A program made the position numbers and the translations under genes. A stretch of 64,000 bases of DNA from Paenibacillus agricola. Lineage in GTDB: Bacteria > Bacillota > Bacilli > Paenibacillales > NBRC-103111. Numbering within the stretch: position 1 is the first letter of the stretch; every line of letters starts with the position of its first letter. Under the pieces are notes generated by a model that had not been told where the DNA came from, ran no database searches, and saw nothing but the letters and a program-made list of their open reading frames with translations. The stretch lies in the NCBI RefSeq assembly GCF_011440305.1, contig NZ_JAAOIW010000001.1, forward strand, positions 310,001-374,000. Reading direction: 5' to 3'. Positions 34,821 through 42,778 of this stretch are shown here, in pieces.

Positions 34821-35047
34821 ATGAATACTGAAATTTTGTTTCATGATCAAAAAATTCCCGTCCACTTTATCTCTAGCGACCAGAAGGCGATCCCCTCATT
34901 AATTCAAGCTCTCGAAACCTGCTGATGCAACCAGAGGAAACACTCCAAGGTATCATGAATCATATCGAATTGATTGAAGTCGTAGGTAATAACGCTATCG
35001 TATATAATTCACTTGAAGAAGATCATATCCAATTGCCGCTCTCATAA
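34821..35047 (+). pseudogene. Small gene split by a frameshift or stop/start overlap
   Basis: ATG 34821 (AAGGGAG upstream) opens a 34-residue frame, MNTEILFHDQKIPVHFISSD..., that stops at TGA 34923-34925. A second frame continues the protein sense (NLLMQPEETLQGIMNHIELI...) to TAA 35045-35047. Restoring one A in the run at about 34912-34916 would give a single 75-residue protein, so a deletion, real or from sequencing, is likely. Alternatively the second part starts at ATG 34925 in a TGATG overlap (40 residues). The stop codon lies inside the following terminator. Family not recognised. Confidence 0.5.
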
Positions 35048-35062
35048 AGAGCGGTTTTTTTT
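35036..35062 (+). terminator. Terminator overlapping the stop codon
   Basis: CCGCTCT-CATAA-AGAGCGG hairpin followed by TTTTTTTT. The TAA of the upstream frame is in the loop. Confidence 0.9.
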
Positions 35063-35092
35063 GACCACTCGGTACTAGGGAGATAGAACTCG

Positions 35093-36028
35093 TTACTTTC
35101 GGACTGCTCCCGAGAAACCCGCTGTAAGGTATTGCTTCTCATCCCCTGCTAGATTGAACCATGATTTGAAAAGCTGGCCTTCGGGCTTCATTTGGTCGTA
35201 CAAGCCTTTGAGACCTAAGACAGCTACTTCCATCCCCATTTCTCCAAATGACCGAAATAAAAAAGCCATTCGTTCCTTCTCGGTATGGAGGGCGTGCAAA
35301 TTATCCAAAACGATTTGATTTTGCTCATTCAAGCGAATCATCTCTGACCACATTACAAGCTTGCCCTCCGGTTTCAAGAGCGACACCAACAGGCGATTAT
35401 AGTCCGTAATCAAGCTATTGCGAAGATACATCAGGCCTTCTATGATTTGCCCTATCTCTTGGCTATTGTATTGACTTACATAGACCGAAAATTGCGTTAA
35501 AGCATTAATATAAAACAATTGGGTATGTACCGAGGAAGATATAACCAGTGAAAAGCTTTTTTTCAAATGGGGCAACGCTTCATATTTACGAACCTCAAAG
35601 GAGCAATTTTTCAAATAACTATATATCTCATGAGCAGGAGCATGGTTTATCAACAGATCTTCCCAGGTTTCATAGAACTGGATCTGGTCCAAGCAGGTAT
35701 AATCTATATGGGTCAGCGACTTTACTTTTGTCGAAGCCACCCCCCCACTCTGTTCCAGTACCTCCTCGATTGCATTTGCCTCCGTATCCATTACCGTTAC
35801 CTGAGTAAATTGGTTAGCCAATTCAGGCAAATCCACATCCCCATGGTTGCCTGCTCCTAGTACAACCGCTTTATCTCTAATGGAAAGGGAGTCAATCGCA
35901 TGCTCAAGCAGTTGACGAACATGGAAACGATGCGTCCCCCATTCTTGGCTCCCCCAATCAACTACGCTGTCCCCAACCTGCCGCTGATCATACTCAATGG
36001 GTTGAAACGTCCGATGAAATCCCCTCAT
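35093..36028 (-). CDS. SAM-dependent methyltransferase-like protein
   Basis: A 311-residue cytoplasmic protein with a Rossmann SAM-binding motif (AVVLGAGNHGDVDLPEL) and acidic residue after the next strand (VTVMDTEANAI), followed by SFSLVISSSVHTQ and LKPEGKLVMWSEM, the methyltransferase strand pattern. The substrate is unknown, and catalytic competence is not certain. It is monocistronic, ending just before the tRNA-Val island on the other strand. Confidence 0.65.
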   Translation of the reverse strand: MRGFHRTFQPIEYDQRQVGDSVVDWGSQEWGTHRFHVRQLLEHAIDSLSIRDKAVVLGAGNHGDVDLPELANQFTQVTVMDTEANAIEEVLEQSGGVASTKVKSLTHIDYTCLDQIQFYETWEDLLINHAPAHEIYSYLKNCSFEVRKYEALPHLKKSFSLVISSSVHTQLFYINALTQFSVYVSQYNSQEIGQIIEGLMYLRNSLITDYNRLLVSLLKPEGKLVMWSEMIRLNEQNQIVLDNLHALHTEKERMAFLFRSFGEMGMEVAVLGLKGLYDQMKPEGQLFKSWFNLAGDEKQYLTAGFSGAVRK

Positions 36029-36152
36029 GATACCCCTTCTTTCCTATGTTTTGTATGGTTGTATTATAGCATAACTGCTACTGTATGAAGTAGCTTCCTT
36101 AGCTGGCTTTCTGCTAGTTTCGCGGCTTGGCAAGAAAATTACGATAAAATGG

Positions 36153-36181
36153 TTGACAACAGCCAACGGCGTTGGTATTAT
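36153..36181 (+). promoter_or_regulatory. Promoter of tRNA-Val
   Basis: Consensus TTGACA (36153-36158), 17 bp, TATTAT (36176-36181), 22 bp before the tRNA. Confidence 0.8.
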
Positions 36182-36203
36182 ATTATTTGTCGCCAAACAA
36201 TAC

Positions 36204-36276
36204 GACTTGTTAGCTCAGCTGGGAGAGCACTATCTTGACAGGGTAGGGGTCAGAGGTTCGAGCCCTCTACAGGTCA
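36204..36276 (+). tRNA. tRNA-Val (GAC)
   Basis: A 73-nt cloverleaf: acceptor GACTTGT/ACAGGTC, D-stem GCTC/GAGC, anticodon stem CTATC/GGTAG with loop TTGACAG (anticodon GAC), T-stem AGAGG/CCTCT with loop TTCGAGC, discriminator A, no encoded CCA. Its 3' half is repeated at 46097 and, less exactly, at 51559, so it is the integration target of a family of tyrosine-recombinase elements. Confidence 0.93.
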
Positions 36277-36309
36277 TACACGAAAACCCTTGATACATAA
36301 GGGTTTTTT
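36235..36309 (+). repeat. attL-like repeat of element 1 (tRNA-Val 3' end and terminator)
   Basis: 75 bp matching 46097-46171 with 3 mismatches. It spans the anticodon loop to the tRNA end and the following hairpin (AAAACCCTT/AAGGGTTTT). Two of the mismatches are the paired T-stem positions A-T versus T-A. Confidence 0.88.
36284..36309. terminator. Terminator between tRNA-Val and integrase 1
   Basis: AAAACCCTTGA / ATAAGGGTTTT hairpin with T-run; can stop the tRNA transcript and, in reverse, the integrase message. Confidence 0.8.
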
Positions 36310-36344
36310 GCTATATATACCTTCCCTACCCCACCTTGGAGATG

Positions 36345-37526
36345 CTATTTTAGGCTTGCGAGTAACAATGGAGTAACATTTTGAATCTCTACGTTTATCT
36401 CAGTAGGATGAATGTTTTCAAACAGCACTTTACTGATTAGGTTGGCAGCTTCTTTTTGCCTTCCTTTTCGAACATGCGTGTACGTATCCAGAGTCATTCT
36501 CGTTGTACTGTGTCCTAGCCTTTCCGCAACCATCTTGATGTCCGCTCCATGCTCAACAAGCAAGGTGGCATGACTGTGCCGTAAATCATGAAAGCGTATC
36601 TCGTTCAAGCCAGCTTTATTACTTAGCCGCTTGAATGACCTTACTACGTTCCGTGGGCTCACAGGCGTTCCTTTTACAGTACATATTACAAGGTCATGGT
36701 CCTGATATCCCTCACCCATTTCAACCTTTTCAGCAACGATAGAACGGCGTTGTTTCCTTAACATTCCAACGGTTTCAACACAAAGGTCAACTGAGCGCCG
36801 ACTTGATGTTGTCTTTGTTTCAGACAATAACTTCTTTCCGTCTGGGCTCAGTATTTGACTGACGAAAAGCACTTTGTTCTCCACATCCACATCCCGCCAC
36901 CGTAACCCTAAGATTTCCCCTCGCCGCAAGCCTGTTGTCATCGCTAGAAAAAAGGCTGCGTACAATCGGTCACTACGGGCGACCCTCAGAAACTCAGCCA
37001 GTTCTTTTTCATTCCACACACTCTGTTCCTGTCTACCTATGCGTGGCTTGTCAGTAAACTCCATAGGGTTCTCAGGCAGTAGTTTCCACTTGTACGCAGT
37101 CTTTAGCGAGCTGTTAAGTATGTTATATACTTTAACAACATACGATTCAGACAAGCCTTCCTCAAGAAGTTCATTTATGAACCTTTGAAGCGCACGGGCT
37201 GTAAGCTTCGATACCATTAGATTGCCAAGGGAAGGGATAATACGAGCGCGAATAATGGTCTCATAATTCATCCTTGTTTGTTCTTTTATAGCAACTCCCT
37301 TAGCTCCCAGCCAATCCAACAAATAAGTACTAAACAGTTCCCTTGATGGTTCAACATAAATACCCTTATTAATTTTGCTTTCAATTTCAACTAGAGCTTT
37401 AGCCGCTCCTTTTTTACTTGTGTACCCTGATTTCTTCTTCTGGTTTCTTTTGCGACCATTTTGTTCGCCAACATCATACATAATGTAATACTTCCCGCTT
37501 CGTTTGTCTTTGTGAACAGACCCCAT
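36345..37526 (-). CDS. int: Tyrosine recombinase/integrase of element 1
   Basis: A 393-residue phage/ICE-type integrase. The N-terminal arm-binding (AP2-like) domain is GSVHKDKRSGKYYIMYDVGE with a Lys-rich GYTSKKGAAKALVE segment. A SAM-like core-binding domain follows (residues 60-165), then the catalytic domain with Arg (TTGLRRGEILGLRW), HxLR (RFHDLRHSHATLL), His (RLGHSTTRMTL) and nucleophile Tyr (DTYTHV). All catalytic residues are intact. It lies 68 bp inside the tRNA-Val repeat and points toward it, the usual position for tRNA-targeting integrases. Tandem 11-bp repeats overlap its 3' end (36360-36381). Confidence 0.93.
   Translation of the reverse strand: MGSVHKDKRSGKYYIMYDVGEQNGRKRNQKKKSGYTSKKGAAKALVEIESKINKGIYVEPSRELFSTYLLDWLGAKGVAIKEQTRMNYETIIRARIIPSLGNLMVSKLTARALQRFINELLEEGLSESYVVKVYNILNSSLKTAYKWKLLPENPMEFTDKPRIGRQEQSVWNEKELAEFLRVARSDRLYAAFFLAMTTGLRRGEILGLRWRDVDVENKVLFVSQILSPDGKKLLSETKTTSSRRSVDLCVETVGMLRKQRRSIVAEKVEMGEGYQDHDLVICTVKGTPVSPRNVVRSFKRLSNKAGLNEIRFHDLRHSHATLLVEHGADIKMVAERLGHSTTRMTLDTYTHVRKGRQKEAANLISKVLFENIHPTEINVEIQNVTPLLLASLK
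36360..36381 (+). repeat. Arm-type tandem repeat, left end of element 1
   Basis: Two 11-bp units, GAGTAACAATG and GAGTAACATTT, inside the integrase 3' end. The same pair recurs at 45942-45963 near the other end of the element. Probable integrase arm-binding sites. Confidence 0.7.
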
Positions 37527-37561
37527 TGTGCTATTCCCCCTCTGTTGTGCTTATACTCTAC

Positions 37562-37902
37562 CTATACGATATCTATGAGGCAGAGTTTAGGGCGGGAGCA
37601 GGATTTAAGTTGCCGCCCTCGTTCATTATTCTCTACCATGCACAGTTGCTTTGCCATGTTGAGCGTAAGGAAGTATTCTTTACGTGGTCTGCCCCTCCCT
37701 GCATTTTTACTAAGTTTTAAGTAAAAATCAGCACCTTCTACGAAGTTGTACTGTTCAACTTTGTTGGCGAACCAATCGTTGAACCTCGTAACAACCCTCA
37801 AGAACATATGTAGTTCCTTTGCATCCACCCATTTTTGAGCCTGTTCATTCTCATACACAGGCACCAACTCATTCCGTTCCGAATTTCTTTCATTTCAGAC
37901 AT
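37562..37902 (-). pseudogene. AntA/AntB-type antirepressor remnant
   Basis: The frame LVPVYENEQAQKWVDAKELH, then FVEGADFYLKL and the end MAKQLCMVENNERGRQL, is the N-terminal AntA/AntB antirepressor domain found in prophages. Two defects are visible. The natural start (ATG 37902, with GGGAGG upstream, MSEMKEIRN) is in another frame from the domain body, so a frameshift lies near 37873. After GRQL the reading leaves the family and stops, so the C-terminus is lost. It is probably inactive. Confidence 0.65.
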
Positions 37903-38136
37903 TTTCGTATACCTCCCTCGTAATATTCCTAAGCTTAAACGTTTCAGAGCCATACACTTTGTTCTGGTCGTATCATCGAACATAGTACACGGTGACTAGT
38001 GAGTTGCCATATCCTCTGTACAAGTTTAAAGAGTTATCCCGCCCCTCATAATGATTCCATAGGGGCGGGAATGCTCCTTTGCTACGCCTACGACTAAGAA
38101 GTCATTAGCTTGATTCTCCCTGCCATAACAGCCTTT

Positions 38137-38334
38137 TCAAGCCTTAAATGCAGTTGTTCCATCAATAAGTCCGTCTTGACCGTTTGAACACGCCCCAAGA
38201 TATCCTCGTAGTGAGCTACCATTTAACACACAATCGATTACTGTCTGTATAATCGAATCGCATGTTTCCAATTGCTCGATTAAAGCATCCTCTTCATTCA
38301 CGAGACTCTCGTACTCTTGCGTGAAATTCTCCAT
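38137..38334 (-). CDS. Small acidic hypothetical protein
   Basis: A 65-residue protein (MENFTQEYESLVNEEDALIE...). The N-terminal half is a probable acidic helix, and no domain is recognised. The ATG has a good GGGGGTG site upstream. It lies between the antirepressor remnant and a noncoding stretch in element 1. Possibly a phage-type small regulator; this is a guess. Confidence 0.5.
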   Translation of the reverse strand: MENFTQEYESLVNEEDALIEQLETCDSIIQTVIDCVLNGSSLRGYLGACSNGQDGLIDGTTAFKA

Positions 38335-38891
38335 GCTTAGTCACCCCCTTGTTTTGAGATACCAAAATCGTAACCGCAAAAAGGCATTTGTGAACGCACT
38401 AGTTTGAAACTTTTTATTTATGACAAAAAAAGGCATCACAGCTATCCCCACCCCGATACCTTGGGTATTGCCGCTTCATCCTTATTCGGAAGAGAGTCTC
38501 GTGATGTACCGGGCAAAAAAAATTGGAAAAGGAGTGCATTAAAATTCACTTTTCGTTATTAACAACAATGTAGGACGAGATTATTTTTCATCAAGTAAAT
38601 TTAGATGTCGTGAATCCGTGTCCATCGTACACATCAAATATTCCAGTTTCTCTTGCTGTAATAACAGACTCTAAATTTTCTACTTCGCGCTCCCGTCAAA
38701 CTTCGTTTGACGGAAGGTCATTGTTAATAACTTAACTACTAAAGTACTTATAACATAATATTAATAGGTGTCATTTTAACCAACTTCCTCAGCACTTTTT
38801 ACTGAGTAAGGGTTATTTTTTACCCACTTGTGTGCAGAAAACACTTTTTAATAAACAAATATGAAATTGCAAAAACTATAAAAAAAACCAC
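38335..38891. other. Noncoding stretch of element 1 with a perfect hairpin
   Basis: About 557 bp without a convincing gene. It contains an uninterrupted inverted repeat CCGTCAAAC-TTC-GTTTGACGG (38693-38713) without an obvious T-run. A replication or transfer origin for the element could lie here, but nothing proves it. Confidence 0.45.
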
Positions 38892-38901
38892 CTATTGGTG
38901 G
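38888..38901 (-). terminator. Terminator overlapping the end of the 38892 gene
   Basis: CCACC-AATA-GGTGG on the minus strand followed by TTTTTTTT. The stop codon of the gene lies in the hairpin. Confidence 0.7.
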
Positions 38902-39578
38902 CAATGAACAGAGTTTTTGGGACCATACATTCGAGTTCCTATTGTTTCATAGATTTCATCTATCATTTTGCAAACATCGTCCATAATAGCTTCATATTGT
39001 TCAATGAAGTTATTACCATAAGCCAGCCGTATGCGTTCTATAATAGAGGCATAGTATTTGGGGTACGAGACAAAATCCAAAGTTGCTTCCGTATATATAT
39101 TCGCGATTAGGGGGAGGTCGAAATCATAATTAAATGATGTTTCAACCTTTTCCCAACTCCCAATTAACTCTTGCCTTCTCCAATGAACGTATTCACTTAA
39201 CAGGGCATATGGATTTTCAGTAAGGGAGTTAATCATGTATCTATTACGACTGTTATAGTATTTACGAACGGTGATGAACTTCTTTTCTTGTAATGATTTA
39301 ATTGCATTCTTAATGGTACTTCTAGATAGATTTGTATTTCCACGAATTATTGGTTCTGGAACTGAGCAATAGCCAACTTCATCACTTTCTTTATTACTTG
39401 CTGCCCAAGAGATAAGTTCGAGAAGTACCAGCTTTTCAGATGGTTGCATAAAATAGCACCTTCTTAAAATATCTGGAAGCTGTAAGTAAAATCTATTATT
39501 GATAGTCTTTATTTCTTTGAAGCTTTCTGTTAGTTCCACAAACGGTGAGTCATACATTTTTTCCAAAAATTTCTTCAT
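38892..39578 (-). CDS. Winged-helix-type DNA-binding protein of element 1, replication-like
   Basis: A 228-residue protein. Residues 45-115 look like a helix-turn-helix/winged-helix domain: EKLVLLELISWAASNKESDE then NTNLSRSTIKNAIKSLQEKK followed by a wing (FITVRKYYNSRNRYMIN). This order is seen in plasmid or ICE replication and transcription factors. The C-terminal half is unrecognised. ATG is at 39578; a moderate GAGGGG site is about ten bases upstream. A direct role in element replication is inferred only from context. Confidence 0.6.
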   Translation of the reverse strand: MKKFLEKMYDSPFVELTESFKEIKTINNRFYLQLPDILRRCYFMQPSEKLVLLELISWAASNKESDEVGYCSVPEPIIRGNTNLSRSTIKNAIKSLQEKKFITVRKYYNSRNRYMINSLTENPYALLSEYVHWRRQELIGSWEKVETSFNYDFDLPLIANIYTEATLDFVSYPKYYASIIERIRLAYGNNFIEQYEAIMDDVCKMIDEIYETIGTRMYGPKNSVHCHQ

Positions 39579-39885
39579 TGTGTTAGTCCCCCCTCGTAAT
39601 ATTTTCTTTTTAATTTTCAGGCATCAAGATGAACAAGGTTGAATCCTTTATGAAGGCTCAATATTTCAGTCCCCCTACTACACTTATACGAAGTGGAGTT
39701 CTAACTGTTTAGTGCAAAAATAAAAGACCTTCTGATTTACAGAAAGTCTCTTGTTCGGGTCAGGTTGGCTTACAATATTAATACAAAGTAATGAAAGTTT
39801 CACCTTCGCATTGAAAGCCATCATTATGTAACACTGATTTAGTAAACTCTCACCTTAAACATAAATAATCAACTATTTAAAATAG
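39579..39885. other. Intergenic region with terminator
   Basis: About 307 bp. The only structure is a hairpin at 39730-39757 (GACCTTCTG/CAGAAAGTC) with a T-rich tail on the minus strand, probably the terminator of the broken SLH gene. No gene is seen. Confidence 0.55.
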
Positions 39886-40810
39886 TTATTTCATATGTGA
39901 AGCGGCAGAAACAATGCTAGAATATTTCGTAAACACTTTCTTACTAACCACGAGCTTATGTATTCGGTACAAAATGGTCGAAAACTGAGCGCGACTTAAT
40001 GAGCCTTTAGGATAAAGCATGCCACTTGCATCGGCAGTAATAAAACCCTGATTATGAAAATTCACAATTGTTTGAGCGAGTGGATATGCAGTATCTCCAC
40101 CATTAATCCTGTCCTGATTCCTAAACTGTGCGAAAATCAGATGTTGTGTTTTGTCACCACGTTGTTCCGCTTCCTCTTGCTCTTTCCACATATCGGAGAA
40201 CTCTGTAGGGGTTTTAGCTATTCTGAATATTACATCCTTCATTTTAGTTAAAGTTTCCTGTAATTGCTTATCAGTGACATCAGGATTTAGAAACTGGTCA
40301 AAGCATATTGCAAATAAGCCAGCCGTTTCCAATCTTGTTAGTTGATGTTCTGGCTCAAACAGAAGTTCATAGTTACCATTGAAAGTAAACTTATACTCAA
40401 ACTGGCTATCATAGAGTTCTGAAATTTCTTTATACGCCCAATAAGTATTAGTCACATCAACAAATCCTTTTATATTGGTATACTTGGCTTCTGTAAGTTG
40501 GTTTGCATCAATTTGCTTTCTTACATACCTTGGCTCAGGCAATGTGTTCGACCTGTACTTATCAAACAAGCGTGCGACAATTACAGTAAATTCAGCCTTT
40601 GTTACAGAATTCTCAGGTTTAAATGTACCGTCAGGATAACCTTTTAGGACACCCCTATCTGTCATAAAATTTGATGGCTTCCATAGCCCAACCATACTGC
40701 TGCTCATTCACATCATTGAAAGGCGTTTTAGCTTGAGCGGCGGGGAAGATAATTGAAAGGCAACTCGTGAGTACAAGAACTGAACATAGGAACTTAATCA
40801 ATAACTTCAT
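39886..40810 (-). pseudogene. Secreted SLH-domain protein with a frameshift
   Basis: ATG 40810 opens a signal peptide (MKLLIKFLCSVLVLTSCLSI...PAAQA) and the start of an SLH repeat (PFNDVNEQQYGWAMEAIKF). A single extra T in the run at 40666-40669 (minus strand TTTT) then shifts the frame. The rest of the protein continues in the other frame as MTDRGVLKGYPDGTFKPENS... to 39886. SLH-type segments recur at the C-terminus (GFITADASGMLYPKGSLSRA). Restoring the base gives about 307 residues. As read, the gene is inactive unless the base is a sequencing error. It is cargo of element 1. Confidence 0.75.
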
Positions 40811-40837
40811 TTGGACTACTCTCCCTTAATATAAAAT

Positions 40838-40866
40838 GACCACACAGCCATAAGGACTGTATGGTC
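40838..40866 (-). terminator. Terminator-like hairpin after the 40886 gene
   Basis: GACCATACAG/CTGTGTGGTC stem on the minus strand followed by ATTTTATA. Confidence 0.5.
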
Positions 40867-40885
40867 TCTTTCAAAAGTGCTCCTG

Positions 40886-41158
40886 CTATGGACGTGCAGA
40901 CTCTACCTCATTGATTATGTTAGCAATCATCTGGCCATCAATAATCTGCCCCGCCCGCTTCAAAGCGTGGATAACTCCTGCAACGTTGTTGTAAAATACT
41001 GAGCACAGGACATATTTCATTTCGTATGCTGACAGCCTCCCTGCGGTAACGGCGGCGGTTAGTGCAACAGCTATCTCGTGAGACTCTACATCCCCCGATA
41101 CGTGCTTATCACGCATCATTTTAATTACGGCTTCGATTTGGACTTCATTGTACTTCAT
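40886..41158 (-). CDS. Small helical hypothetical protein
   Basis: A 90-residue protein predicted to be mostly helical (MKYNEVQIEAVIKMMRDKHV..., YEMKYVLCSVFYNNVAGVIH). No domain is recognised. The ATG at 41158 has AGGAG ten bases upstream; a GTG six bases earlier is possible. Element 1 cargo. Confidence 0.55.
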   Translation of the reverse strand: MKYNEVQIEAVIKMMRDKHVSGDVESHEIAVALTAAVTAGRLSAYEMKYVLCSVFYNNVAGVIHALKRAGQIIDGQMIANIINEVESARP

Positions 41159-41256
41159 GGACACTCATCTCCTAAATATTATTGGCGGTACAAAAGATGG
41201 GCGTGCTAGGAGTGTCCATAAAAAGTGAATTATCAAATATATAAGACCACATCATA

Positions 41257-41562
41257 TTAATAGGTAAAAGACGCAGCTAGAGCAATTAGACCAATTATGA
41301 GTAGTATTGTTAAAATCACCCATCCTATACACCCCAATATCGGATTAATGGTCTGTCTAGCTCCACATTTCGGGCATTTGTTCGCATTAGTTGCAATATC
41401 AGTTTTACATGTTTTGCATTGTTTAAGATTGTTCTTACCGAAGCCTTTTAAAACTATGAATATAACAGCGATAGTAAAAGGAAGCATAAATATTAAACCC
41501 GTTATAAGAAATGCTCTTGATTCTCCTAATAAAGTGTCTGGTAACAAGGTACTTCCCCCCAT
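41257..41562 (-). CDS. Small membrane protein with zinc ribbon
   Basis: A 101-residue protein. A membrane helix (FLITGLIFMLPFTIAVIFIV) and a second (ILGCIGWVILTILLIIGLIA) flank a zinc-ribbon CKTCKTDIATNANKCPKCGA, i.e. CxxC-x10-CxxC. The ribbon would face the cytoplasm. Such proteins are common as small cargo of mobile elements; the role is unknown. The gene lies 7 bp downstream of the 41570 gene on the same strand. Confidence 0.65.
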   Translation of the reverse strand: MGGSTLLPDTLLGESRAFLITGLIFMLPFTIAVIFIVLKGFGKNNLKQCKTCKTDIATNANKCPKCGARQTINPILGCIGWVILTILLIIGLIALAASFTY

Positions 41563-41569
41563 AATCTAT

Positions 41570-41842
41570 TTAAGGAAGTTCTTCCAATTCTCTGTCGAGC
41601 TCCCCCGTAAAATACTCTACACAGATTACTGAAATTGTAAGGCCTTCTTTTTCTACAAGGTCGGCGGGCGGCTCATCTGTAAACACAAGCCCATATACTC
41701 GATGTTGAGGACTAAATACAGCAGTTGTGCATACAGCCCCCTTCCAACCAAACAATTGGAGATTCATCTGGTTGGCTAACCATGTAGGTGCAATTTCCAT
41801 ACTCATTTGCGATTGCCAATCGACATATCCTAGAAACTTCAT
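41570..41842 (-). CDS. Hypothetical protein, 90 aa
   Basis: No recognised domain. Beta-rich sequence (MKFLGYVDWQSQMSMEIAPT, YGLVFTDEPPADLVEKEG) ending in an acidic tail. AAGGGG precedes the ATG by ten bases. Probably an operon with the zinc-ribbon membrane protein that follows at 7 bp. Confidence 0.5.
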   Translation of the reverse strand: MKFLGYVDWQSQMSMEIAPTWLANQMNLQLFGWKGAVCTTAVFSPQHRVYGLVFTDEPPADLVEKEGLTISVICVEYFTGELDRELEELP

Positions 41843-42150
41843 TACTGCAACCCCTTATCTTCTTGTTCAGGTTGGTGGCGTGGGAGAGTCCTCGCAAGTT
41901 AGATTTACAATACCAATTGGATAACCACTCACATTGTACGGCAGATAGTTACGAGTTAATTCAATGATTTGAGCTACATTTATATCAATAGATATAGCAA
42001 CCTTCTACTCCCAATAGTACAGATGGACTAGTTAATTTCCTTATTAACCCATAATATTGTTTAATCGTACAAAAATCAATACATATTTTCTAATTGGAGC
42101 TACTGTATCTATATTTGCCCCTCACCTACTCTTATAATGAGGTGGTATCA
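41843..42150. other. Divergent regulatory region of the XRE gene
   Basis: About 308 bp between leftward small genes and the rightward XRE regulator. It is AT-rich and must hold divergent promoters. I could not fix boxes with confidence, and no RNA gene was seen. Confidence 0.4.
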
Positions 42151-42504
42151 TTGGAATTCAAGAAGCTTCTAGGAAGCAGAATCAGAGCTTTACGTAAGGC
42201 AAACGGTTTGACTCAAGAGCAGCTTGCTGAGCGTTCGGAGATTCATTATTCGTACATAGGCGGTGTAGAGCGGGGCGACCGAAACATATCCGTAGATACC
42301 CTTGAAAAGCTGCTTATTGCCTTGGATATTCCAGCATATGAGTTGTTTCGATTTGATAGCAGTTTAACTTCACAGCAGCAAGCCCGGCGGGCGGCTTTGG
42401 ATGAACACATGACATTGTTAAGCAATAGAAGCAAGGACGATATTGAAATGCTGTCCGACATTAATCGTGGTATATTAAAGGCTATTGATTCTAAGAGGCA
42501 ATAG
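42151..42504 (+). CDS. XRE-family transcriptional regulator
   Basis: A 117-residue regulator with an N-terminal Cro/CI helix-turn-helix: IRALRKANGLTQEQLAERSE then YSYIGGVERGDRNISVDTLE. The C-terminal 50 residues are helical and may dimerise. TTG 42151 has GAGGTGG five bases upstream; the frame from 42094 lacks a site. It sits at the head of the rightward cargo block (two repeat-bearing genes and a PIN-like gene) and may control it or the excision genes. Confidence 0.88.
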   Translation: MEFKKLLGSRIRALRKANGLTQEQLAERSEIHYSYIGGVERGDRNISVDTLEKLLIALDIPAYELFRFDSSLTSQQQARRAALDEHMTLLSNRSKDDIEMLSDINRGILKAIDSKRQ

Positions 42505-42607
42505 CACAAACAGAAACAGTTAATTACTTCATCAATCACCCTATCGCCCATCCGTCCCAAATGCTTGAAAACCTAGGCTTCATCTTCTTTAACGAACCCC
42601 AAAAACG

Positions 42608-42659
42608 GTGCGTGGTGCGCAGAGAATAAGTTGCTTCTTCGAGCGCACCGAAATGCACC
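42608..42659. other. Bulged hairpin upstream of the IG-repeat genes
   Basis: GGTGCGC pairs with GCGCACC and an outer GGTGC pairs with GCACC, separated by an internal loop. It lies 53 bp before the next promoter. Terminator of the XRE gene or regulatory structure; no T-run is visible. Confidence 0.4.
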
Positions 42660-42711
42660 AAATAACCTTGCTCAACCCCTCAGTGCTGATGGGGAATATC
42701 AAATTCATTTA

Positions 42712-42739
42712 TTGACTATTACATTTTAGAGTTTACAAT
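42712..42739 (+). promoter_or_regulatory. Promoter of the IG-repeat gene pair
   Basis: TTGACT (42712-42717), 16 bp, TACAAT (42734-42739), 39 bp before the ATG. Good match to sigma-A. Confidence 0.6.
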
Positions 42740-42778
42740 AAATAGGTAATTAGTCTGTAATATGAGGAGATTATTAAG

